Of a DNA stretch of 22,368 nt, positions 13,271-20,884 are shown in pieces (position 1 is the stretch's first letter; the number at the start of each line of letters is the position of its first letter). This stretch comes from Marisimplicoccus sp965655775 (GTDB lineage: Bacteria > Bacteroidota > Bacteroidia > Flavobacteriales > Flavobacteriaceae), in the NCBI GenBank assembly GCA_965655775.1, contig CBFHHV010000018.1, forward strand, positions 1 through 22,368. Direction: 5' to 3'. The translations under genes and the position numbers were made by a program. A model generated the notes under the pieces. The model worked only from the letters and a program-made list of their open reading frames with translations, was not told the origin of the DNA and searched no databases.

Positions 13271-16182
13271 ACTTTTTTATATGAATCAAACATAATTGGA
13301 GTAGCTATAAATACTGAAGAGTAAGTCCCTACCATTACTCCAATAATTAAAGCAAACATAAATCCTCTAATTGATTCTCCACCAAAAATAAAAATAGCTA
13401 TAAGAACAATCAGTGTTGTTAAAGAAGTATTAAGAGTTCTACTCAATGTACTATTTAATGCTGTATTTACAGTTGTTTCATTATCCCAAGACTTATGAAT
13501 CCTGAAGAACTCTCTTATTCTATCAAATACAACTACAGTATCATTTAGAGAGTAACCTATAACTGTTAGAAGAGCAGCAATAAATGCTTGGTTTATTTCC
13601 ATATTAAATGGCATTATTTTATATGTTAGAGAAAAGATACCAAGTACGATTAAAACATCGTGAAATACAGCAGAAACTGCACCTAAAGAAAATTGCCATT
13701 TTTGAAACCTAAGTAGTATATAGAAGAAAACTATAACAAGTGAACCAAAAATAGCCCAAACTGAATTCTGTTTAATATCATCTGCAATAGTTGGACCAAC
13801 TTTAATACTTGACATAATACCAAAATCCTCACCCGCTGTAAATTCACTATAAGAAATAGGATTATCAAACTGTTCACCTAGATTATCAAAAAGAATATTT
13901 TTAATTTCGTCATCAACAGTAAGGCCTTCCTGATCTACCTTATATTTAGTTGTAATTTTCAGTTGATTGGATGCACCAAAAGTTTTAACTTCTGCACTAC
14001 CAAATGCATTATTTAGGGTAGACTCAATATCAGAGGACTTTACTTCTTTATCGAATCTAACAATATATGATCTTCCTCCCAAGAAATCAACACCTTGATT
14101 TAAACCTTGAAATAAAAGAGAACTAATGCTTATTAATAAAAGGGTCGCAGATATTGCATATGTAGCTTTTCTTTTTCCTAAAAACTTAATTTTTAAATTA
14201 CTAAATAAGTCTTTTGTTGATTTTGTTGAAAAAGATAATTTCCCTGTTTTAAAAACCTTATTATCAATTAATAATCTAGTTATAAAGATTGCAGTAAATA
14301 GAGATGTTGCAATACCAATTAGAAGTGTTGTGGCAAAACCCTTAATAGGACCTGTACCAAAGATATATAGAACAAGTGCTGTAAGCCCTGTAGTTATGTT
14401 TGCATCTAAAATTGAGGATAGAGCATTATTAAATCCGTCATTTATTGATTGCTTTAAGCCTTTTTCTTTTCTTAATTCTTCTCTAACCCTTTCAAAAATA
14501 AGCACGTTAGCATCAACCGATATACCTATAGTCAATACAATACCTGCAATTCCAGGAAGAGTTAAGACAGCTCCTAAACCAGCAAGAATACCAAATATTA
14601 AAACAATATTAAGTATAAGTGCAATATCAGCAAATATACCAGAAGGGCCATAATAAAATATCATCCACATTAAAACAAATGTTAATGCTATTAAGAAGGA
14701 GTATATACCACTATCAATTGCCTCTTGTCCAAGAGAGGGACCAACAACCTCAGACTGAATGATAGTGGCTGAAGCTGGCAACTTACCTGCTCTTAAAACA
14801 TTTGCTAAGTCAATTGCCTCATTTAGGTCAAAGTCTCCAGTAATCTCAGATCTTCCTCCACTAATTGCACCCCTAGTAACACCGGGAGCAGAATAAATAA
14901 TATCATCTAGTACAATTGCAATATTTGAATTTTGAGCATATGCAACCCCAGTTAAATCTTCCCATATTCTTGCACCTTGCGCATTCATTTGCATTGATAC
15001 AGCTGCATTTCCTAATGCATCATAACTTTGAGAGGCATCAACAACAACACCACCACTTAACGGAGGTGTATCATCTCTGTTTGATTTTATTGCATATAAA
15101 CTTGTAAGTCCATCTGTGTCTTGTTTACCCCAAAGGAACTTAGCATATCTATATTCTCTAGGAAGTAGTTTTCTAACATCAGGAAGTGATAAATATGAAT
15201 TAACTATGTCTTGATCTCTAGGTAAAAATCTAGCAATGATAGGGCCTCCTTGGAAGCTGTAAGCTCGAACAAGGCTTAAGATAGGATTTGATGTATTTTG
15301 TATAGAGTCTGAAGTTTGTTCTACTTCAGAAAGAAGATCGTCAATGTCAGATTCGTTAGATTTTGTAATCGTTTCTGTTTCAATAGAAGCTAAATATTGA
15401 TCTGCAGACAGTAAGAAGTCTAATAAATCTTCATTTTTAAAGGTTTCCCAAAACTCTAATTGCGCAGTACTCTGTAATAAGTTTTGTATCCTGTCTACAT
15501 CTTTAGCACCAGGTAATTCAATTAATATTCTACCCGAAGTACCGAGCCTTTGAATATTAGGTTGTGTTACCCCAAATTTATCAATACGTTTTCTTAAAAC
15601 TTCAAATGCTGAGACTATTGACTCATCAACCTTTGTTCTAAGGATTGATTTCAGATCATCATCAGATGTATCAAATGATACGTCTGAACTTAGTGTCCTA
15701 TTACCAAAAATCTCTGGAGAAGTTAATCTAGTTGGGTCTGGATTTGAATCAAAAGCATCAAAGAAGGACTCTAAATAGGTTTGGTCAGATTGCTTTTGAA
15801 GCTCATCTGCATCATCGAGGGAAGCAATAAATTTTTCATTAATAGAGTTTTCAGAGAGTCCCTTTAGTAAATCTTTGATTGATATCTGTAATATAACATT
15901 AATACCACCCTTTAAATCTAGTCCTTGGTTAAGTTCTTTTTGTTTAGCATCATTATAGGATGAATACATTAGAACAGGGAGATCACCAATAGAATCGAGA
16001 AATCTTAATTCTTCACTCGCTCTTTTTTCTACAAAAGAGATTTCATCTTCAGATATTTTTTCAATAGCAGCATTTCTTGCTTTATTCTCTATAGTGGAGG
16101 ATATAAAGGTAAAAGACAGTTGATAGATACTAACAATACCAAATAAAATCGCGAAAGTCTTAATTAATGAATTTCCTTGCAT
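13264..16182 (-). CDS. secDF: Fused SecD-SecF protein translocase subunit
   Basis: SecDF uses the proton motive force to help SecYEG complete export across the inner membrane. Here SecD and SecF are one 972-residue chain, the usual state in Bacteroidota. The SecD half starts with one membrane helix (about 8-28), then GLDLKGGINVILQIS (87-101) and a large periplasmic domain to about residue 470. It contains a Ser/Thr/Asp/Glu-rich stretch (about 265-300) that may be a loop. The five further SecD helices include GISVDANVLIFERVREE with the conserved Asp557. The SecF half begins near 670, has VDFLGGRSY (698-706), a periplasmic domain, and five helices with GYSLNDTVVVFDRIRE including Asp881. Both proton-path aspartates are present, so both halves look functional. 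Its own promoter lies between it and mdh, though readthrough from gyrB-mdh is possible. Confidence 0.97.
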   Translation of the reverse strand: MQGNSLIKTFAILFGIVSIYQLSFTFISSTIENKARNAAIEKISEDEISFVEKRASEELRFLDSIGDLPVLMYSSYNDAKQKELNQGLDLKGGINVILQISIKDLLKGLSENSINEKFIASLDDADELQKQSDQTYLESFFDAFDSNPDPTRLTSPEIFGNRTLSSDVSFDTSDDDLKSILRTKVDESIVSAFEVLRKRIDKFGVTQPNIQRLGTSGRILIELPGAKDVDRIQNLLQSTAQLEFWETFKNEDLLDFLLSADQYLASIETETITKSNESDIDDLLSEVEQTSDSIQNTSNPILSLVRAYSFQGGPIIARFLPRDQDIVNSYLSLPDVRKLLPREYRYAKFLWGKQDTDGLTSLYAIKSNRDDTPPLSGGVVVDASQSYDALGNAAVSMQMNAQGARIWEDLTGVAYAQNSNIAIVLDDIIYSAPGVTRGAISGGRSEITGDFDLNEAIDLANVLRAGKLPASATIIQSEVVGPSLGQEAIDSGIYSFLIALTFVLMWMIFYYGPSGIFADIALILNIVLIFGILAGLGAVLTLPGIAGIVLTIGISVDANVLIFERVREELRKEKGLKQSINDGFNNALSSILDANITTGLTALVLYIFGTGPIKGFATTLLIGIATSLFTAIFITRLLIDNKVFKTGKLSFSTKSTKDLFSNLKIKFLGKRKATYAISATLLLISISSLLFQGLNQGVDFLGGRSYIVRFDKEVKSSDIESTLNNAFGSAEVKTFGASNQLKITTKYKVDQEGLTVDDEIKNILFDNLGEQFDNPISYSEFTAGEDFGIMSSIKVGPTIADDIKQNSVWAIFGSLVIVFFYILLRFQKWQFSLGAVSAVFHDVLIVLGIFSLTYKIMPFNMEINQAFIAALLTVIGYSLNDTVVVFDRIREFFRIHKSWDNETTVNTALNSTLSRTLNTSLTTLIVLIAIFIFGGESIRGFMFALIIGVMVGTYSSVFIATPIMFDSYKKVS

Positions 16183-16201
16183 GATAAATTTTTAACGCCT
16201 G

Positions 16202-16232
16202 CAAATATAACATTTGAATATTGAACAAACAA
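16202..16232 (-). promoter_or_regulatory. secDF promoter
   Basis: On the minus strand, TTG (complement of 16230-16232), a 20-base spacer and TATATTTG (complement of 16202-16209) match the Bacteroidota -33/-7 consensus. The -7 box ends 19 bases before the secDF ATG. It occupies the 56-base gap after mdh, so secDF can be expressed apart from gyrB and mdh. Confidence 0.6.
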
Positions 16233-16238
16233 CTTTAT

Positions 16239-17171
16239 CTAGATTAAACCATCTAAGGCTTGATTCGTTTGTTTAACAGCTTTAACACTATTCTCAAACA
16301 TTTCTATTTCGTCTTTGTTAATATCTAAATTGACTACTTCCTCAAAGCCATTTTTACCAATTATTACTGGGACACCTATACATAAGTCATCAGCATTATA
16401 CTCACCCTCCAAATATACAGAACATGGAAGTATTTCTTTTGTGTCATTAACAATTGCATTTACTAAATATGAAACTGAAGCACCAGGAGCATACCAGGCA
16501 GAAGTGCCAATTAATTTAGTTAAAGTAGCTCCACCTAACATAGTATCTGAAGAAATTTTTTGAAGAATATCACTAGATACAATTTCGGACAAAAGTTTAT
16601 TATTACATTTTGAAATTGAGGTAAGAGGGATCATAGTTGTATCACCATGTCCACCTATGACCATAGCATCAATCTCATGTTGAGAAAGGTTTGTTGCTAA
16701 GGAAATATAAGTTTTAAATCTGGAGCTATCAAGGATACCACCCATTCCTATAACTCGATTTTTAGGGATATCAAATGATTTTTTAACCAGGTATGTCATA
16801 GTATCCATAGGATTAGATACCACAATTATTATTGCTTCAGGAGAGTAATTTAATAGGTTCTCTGATACAGATTTTACGATACCAGCATTAATTCCAATCA
16901 ATTCCTCTCGAGTCATTCCAGGCTTTCTTGGAATACCAGATGTAATTATCACAACATCACTATTTGATGTAGTTTTATAATCATTAGTAACTCCTGTAAC
17001 TTTTGATTTAAAACCTAGCGATGAAGTTGTTTGTGTTAGATCAAGTGCTTTACCTTCTGCAAAGCCATCTTTGATATCAAGAAGGACAATTTCGTCTACA
17101 ATTTCCTTTAATAAAATATATTCTGCACAGGTTGCACCAACATTACCTGCACCAACAATAGTAACTTTCAT
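16239..17171 (-). CDS. mdh: Malate dehydrogenase (LDH-like type)
   Basis: This enzyme interconverts malate and oxaloacetate with NAD in the TCA cycle. At 310 residues it belongs to the LDH-like MDH group found in Bacteroidota. The Rossmann start VTIVGAGNVGA (3-13) and Asp32 after the second strand point to NAD. The active-site loop GIPRKPGMTREEL (79-91) carries Arg82 and Arg88; an Arg at the specificity position indicates malate rather than lactate, for which a Gln would be expected. LDSSR (147-151) supplies the Asp-Arg pair and GGHGDTTM (173-180) the catalytic His175. It starts two bases after the gyrB stop and is almost certainly co-transcribed with gyrB. Confidence 0.96.
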   Translation of the reverse strand: MKVTIVGAGNVGATCAEYILLKEIVDEIVLLDIKDGFAEGKALDLTQTTSSLGFKSKVTGVTNDYKTTSNSDVVIITSGIPRKPGMTREELIGINAGIVKSVSENLLNYSPEAIIIVVSNPMDTMTYLVKKSFDIPKNRVIGMGGILDSSRFKTYISLATNLSQHEIDAMVIGGHGDTTMIPLTSISKCNNKLLSEIVSSDILQKISSDTMLGGATLTKLIGTSAWYAPGASVSYLVNAIVNDTKEILPCSVYLEGEYNADDLCIGVPVIIGKNGFEEVVNLDINKDEIEMFENSVKAVKQTNQALDGLI

Positions 17172-17173
17172 AT

Positions 17174-19120
17174 TTATACATCTATTTTAGCATATATAGC
17201 GTTATCCTCAATAAATTTTCTTCTTGGAGGGACTTCATCACCCATTAGTGTTGCAAACCATTCTTGAGCTTCTTTTGCATTATCATTATTAAGTGTTATT
17301 TGCCTCAAGGTTCTTGATTCTGGATTCATTGTAGTGTCCCATAATTGGTCTGCATTCATTTCACCAAGCCCCTTATATCTTTGTATTGAAACTCCTGAAC
17401 CTAAATCTTTTGCAATATTATCTCTTTGCTCGTCATTCCAGGCGTATACTTTTTTACTTCCTTTTTTGACAAGATATAACGGAGGAGTTGCTATGTAAAT
17501 ATTTCCTCTCTCAACTAATTCCCTCATGTAGTTAAAGAAGAATGTCAATATCAAAGTTGAAATATGACTTCCATCAACATCAGCATCACACATCACAATT
17601 ATTTTATGATATCTTAATTTTTCTAAATTAAGAGCCTTACTATCCTCTTCTGTTCCAACAGAGACTCCAAGCGCTGTATAAATATTTCTAATTTCCTCGT
17701 TTTCAAAAACCCTATGCTGTTGAGCTTTTTCAACATTTAATATTTTACCCCTTAATGGAAGTATTGCCTGAAAAACTCTATCTCTTCCTTGTTTAGCTGT
17801 ACCCCCTGCTGAGTCACCCTCAACTAGAAACACTTCACACTTTGAAGGATCAGTCTCGGAACAATCTGATAATTTACCTGGAAGCCCACCACCTGACATT
17901 ACAGTCTTTCGCTGAATCATTTCTCTTGCTTTACTAGCAGCAGTCCTAGCTTGAGCAGCCAATATTATTTTCTGAACAATAATTTTAGAGTCCTCTGGGT
18001 TCTCTTCAAGATAATCTTCAAGCATTTGAGAAACGGACTGTGAGACTGCTGAACTTACCTCTCTATTCCCAAGCTTTGTCTTTGTTTGACCCTCAAATTG
18101 TGGTTCCGCAACCTTGACTGAAATTACAGCAGTTAGCCCTTCTCTAAAGTCATCACTTGATATATCAAATTTAAGTTTATCAGTTAAACCTGATGAATCA
18201 GCATATTTTTTTAATGTATTAGTTAAACCTCTTCTAAATCCTGTCAAGTGAGTACCTCCTTCATGAGTATCAATATTATTAACATATGAGTGAAGATTTT
18301 CTGAAAAAGAGGAGTTATATACCATAGCAACCTCAACAGGAATTCCGTTCTTTTCACCTTCCATTTTAATTATGTTACTTATAATGGGAACTCTCCCCTT
18401 GTCTAGATATTGAATAAATTCACTCAATCCCTCTTTTGAGTGAAAAGTTTCAGAAACAGGATTGCCATCTTTGTCTTTGCTTCTATTATCAGTAATAGAG
18501 ATAGTTAACCCTTTATTTAAAAATGATAACTCTCTCATTCTATTAGATAGAATTTCATAGTCAAAATTTGTTACTTCTTTAAAGATCTCTTTGTCAGGAG
18601 TAAAAGTCACAAGTGTACCTGTTTTATCTGACTTTCCTACTTCTTTAACAGGTGCACTCGGCTTTCCCTTACTATAAGACTGCTCGTATTCCTTTCCATC
18701 TCTAAAAACTTTAGCTACAAGTAATTGGGATAATGCATTTACACAAGATACACCAACACCATGGAGTCCACCTGATACTTTGTATGAGTCTTTATCAAAT
18801 TTACCTCCAGCACCAATTTTAGTCATAACAACCTCAAGTGCAGATACACCTTCCTTTTTGTGAATACCAACAGGAATTCCACGACCATTGTCTTCAACAG
18901 TTAGACTTGAGTCCATATTGATTTCAATTGATATAGCTGAACAGTATCCAGCCATTGCTTCATCGATTGAGTTGTCAACTACTTCATAAACTAAATGATG
19001 AAGACCTCGAGACCCAACATCACCTATATACATCGAGGGTCTTTTTCTTACATGTTCCATACCCTCAAGGGCTTGAATACTATCTGCAGAATACTGATTT
19101 CTATTGTTGTTTGTAGACAT
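17174..19120 (-). CDS. gyrB: DNA gyrase subunit B
   Basis: GyrB is the ATPase subunit of gyrase, which introduces negative supercoils. At 648 residues it lacks the long insert of the E. coli protein (804), as is usual outside Proteobacteria. The GHKL ATPase has EVVDNSIDE with catalytic Glu46, VEDNGRGIP (75-83) and GGLHGVGVSCVNAL (117-130). The TOPRIM domain has VEGDSAGGTAKQGRD (433-447) and MCDADVDGSHI (510-520) with the metal-binding acidic residues. The C-terminal block QRYKGLGEMNADQLWDTTM (580-598) is typical. The opening AdSIQALEGMEHVRKRPSMYIG and overall length favour GyrB over ParE, though a definite split would need phylogeny. mdh follows after two bases. Confidence 0.95.
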   Translation of the reverse strand: MSTNNNRNQYSADSIQALEGMEHVRKRPSMYIGDVGSRGLHHLVYEVVDNSIDEAMAGYCSAISIEINMDSSLTVEDNGRGIPVGIHKKEGVSALEVVMTKIGAGGKFDKDSYKVSGGLHGVGVSCVNALSQLLVAKVFRDGKEYEQSYSKGKPSAPVKEVGKSDKTGTLVTFTPDKEIFKEVTNFDYEILSNRMRELSFLNKGLTISITDNRSKDKDGNPVSETFHSKEGLSEFIQYLDKGRVPIISNIIKMEGEKNGIPVEVAMVYNSSFSENLHSYVNNIDTHEGGTHLTGFRRGLTNTLKKYADSSGLTDKLKFDISSDDFREGLTAVISVKVAEPQFEGQTKTKLGNREVSSAVSQSVSQMLEDYLEENPEDSKIIVQKIILAAQARTAASKAREMIQRKTVMSGGGLPGKLSDCSETDPSKCEVFLVEGDSAGGTAKQGRDRVFQAILPLRGKILNVEKAQQHRVFENEEIRNIYTALGVSVGTEEDSKALNLEKLRYHKIIVMCDADVDGSHISTLILTFFFNYMRELVERGNIYIATPPLYLVKKGSKKVYAWNDEQRDNIAKDLGSGVSIQRYKGLGEMNADQLWDTTMNPESRTLRQITLNNDNAKEAQEWFATLMGDEVPPRRKFIEDNAIYAKIDV

Positions 19121-19131
19121 TTTTTAGGTTG

Positions 19132-19151
19132 TAAATATACCTTTAAATATA
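19132..19151 (-). promoter_or_regulatory. Candidate duplicated -7-like element upstream of gyrB
   Basis: On the minus strand TATATTTA occurs twice (complements of 19144-19151 and 19132-19139), 12 bases apart, within a direct repeat of GTATATTTA. Each is one base off the Bacteroidota -7 consensus TAnnTTTG, and no good -33 TTG is seen. The nearer copy is 11 bases before the gyrB ATG. The rest of the 93-base gyrB/asnB gap shows only T-rich runs on this strand and no convincing terminator. Confidence 0.3.
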
Positions 19152-19213
19152 CTAAAAATTGAGGGGGTAAAAAAGCTGAAAAAGCCAGTATTTATAGTAA
19201 ACTTATCAACATT

Positions 19214-20881
19214 CTATTCATACGATTCATTATGAATATTTGATATTGAACGCCCACTAGGATCATTCATGTTTTTAAAGGCTTCATCCCATTCAAGTGC
19301 CTGAGGAGTACTACATGCTACAGAAGGAACTGAAGGGACAGATTTTGCAGCAGCAGCACTTGGAAAATGATCTTTAAAAATTGATCTGTAATAAAACTCT
19401 TCCTTGTTTTGAGGAGGATTTATAGGGAATATTTTAGACGCATTTTCAAAATTAGAATCAGATACTACATTTGAGACAAGTTCTTTTAAGCTATCAATCC
19501 AAGAATATCCAACTCCATCAGAAAATTGTTCTTTTTGTCTCCAAAGAACACTTTCAGGAAGATAGTCTTTAAAAGCTTCTCTTAAAACCCATTTTTCAAT
19601 CCTGCCATTTTTTATCATTTTATCTTCAGGATTTATCCCCATAGCAACATCAATAAATTTTTTATCTAGGAAGGGCACTCTACCCTCAATTCCCCATGCG
19701 GCAAGAGACTTATTAGCCCTTAAACAGTCATATTGATGAAGCTTATCTAACTTTCTAACAGTTTCATCGTGAAATTCTTTTGCATTTGGGGCTTTATGAA
19801 AATAAAGATAGCCGCCAAATAACTCATCAGCTCCTTCACCTGAAAGTACCATTTTTATACCAAGTGATTTGATAGCTCTAGCCATTAAATACATTGGAGT
19901 GGATGCTCTAATAGTAGTAACATCATAAGTTTCAAGGTGGTATATTACATCTCTAATAGCATCTAAACCTTCTTGAACGGTAAAGTTAATTTCATGGTGA
20001 ACAGTACCTATATGGTCAGCAACAATTTTTGCAGCTTTCAGATCAGGTGCTCCTTCTAGTCCTACAGAAAAAGAATGAAGTTGCGGCCACCAAGCATCTT
20101 GTTGATCATTTGACTCAATTCTTTTAGATGCAAATTTTTTAGCAAGTGCTGAGGTTATAGAAGAGTCTAATCCACCAGATAATAAAACTCCATATGGAAC
20201 ATCACTCATCAGTTGTCTCTTAACAGCAGATGATAGAGAATCATGTATCAACTTAATTTTTGTTTCCGAGTCCTTTACACTATCAAATTTAGTCCAGTTA
20301 GGAACATACCATTTAGTTAATTTACCATCACTACTGTCAAGATAATGCCCAGGTGGAAATAATTCTATCTTATTACATATACCTTCTAATGATTTAAGCT
20401 CAGACGAAACATAAAAGATGTTTTGTTTATCCCAACCAATATAGAGAGGTATGATCCCCATATGGTCTCTAGCAATTAAATACTTATCATTAGATGAGTC
20501 ATATAATGCAAAAGCAAAAATTCCATTTAAATCATTTAAGAAATTAACTCCTTTTTCTTGGTACAATGCTAAAATTACTTCACAATCAGATTCTGTTTTA
20601 AAATTATAGTCAGGAGTATGTCTCTCTTTAAGATCTATATGATTGTATATTTCTCCATTTACTGCTATTACTTTAAGTCCATCATCAGAAATTATCGGTT
20701 GTTTCCCAGAAGTTGGATCAACTATAGCAAGTCTTTCATGTGCAAGAACAGCGTTATTATTTGAATATATACCACTCCAATCAGGTCCTCTATGCCTAAC
20801 CTTTTTGGCCATTTTCAGGACATTTGACCTTACTTCATCGCTATTACTTTTGATATCAAAAGCACATACAATTCCACACAT
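19214..20881 (-). CDS. asnB: Asparagine synthetase B (glutamine-hydrolysing)
   Basis: AsnB makes asparagine from aspartate, ATP and glutamine-derived ammonia. The 555 residues match the length of E. coli AsnB (554). Cys2, freed after removal of Met1, is the glutaminase nucleophile (MCGIVCAFD), and AHERLAIVD and VNGEIYNH belong to the glutamine site. The synthetase half has the PP-loop SGGLDSS (235-241), YDVTTIRASTPMYLMAR (319-335) and VLSGEGADELFGGYLYFHKAP (345-365). The C-terminus SVACSTPQALEWDEAFKNMNDPSGR aligns with the end of E. coli AsnB, so the gene is complete. Its ATG lies three bases after the stop of the amidohydrolase gene, so the two are probably one transcript; no functional link between them is obvious. 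Confidence 0.96.
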   Translation of the reverse strand: MCGIVCAFDIKSNSDEVRSNVLKMAKKVRHRGPDWSGIYSNNNAVLAHERLAIVDPTSGKQPIISDDGLKVIAVNGEIYNHIDLKERHTPDYNFKTESDCEVILALYQEKGVNFLNDLNGIFAFALYDSSNDKYLIARDHMGIIPLYIGWDKQNIFYVSSELKSLEGICNKIELFPPGHYLDSSDGKLTKWYVPNWTKFDSVKDSETKIKLIHDSLSSAVKRQLMSDVPYGVLLSGGLDSSITSALAKKFASKRIESNDQQDAWWPQLHSFSVGLEGAPDLKAAKIVADHIGTVHHEINFTVQEGLDAIRDVIYHLETYDVTTIRASTPMYLMARAIKSLGIKMVLSGEGADELFGGYLYFHKAPNAKEFHDETVRKLDKLHQYDCLRANKSLAAWGIEGRVPFLDKKFIDVAMGINPEDKMIKNGRIEKWVLREAFKDYLPESVLWRQKEQFSDGVGYSWIDSLKELVSNVVSDSNFENASKIFPINPPQNKEEFYYRSIFKDHFPSAAAAKSVPSVPSVACSTPQALEWDEAFKNMNDPSGRSISNIHNESYE

Positions 20882-20884
20882 ATA

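Noticed and set aside
14126..14653. 175-codon open frame antisense to secDF
   Set aside because: It lies wholly inside a clear secDF frame whose conserved SecD motifs are read on the other strand. Its product resembles no family and has no promoter or start context.
19121..19213. Intrinsic terminator for asnB in the gyrB gap
   Set aside because: T-rich runs are present on the minus strand, but the only adjoining inverted repeats are about three base pairs, too short to support a terminator.
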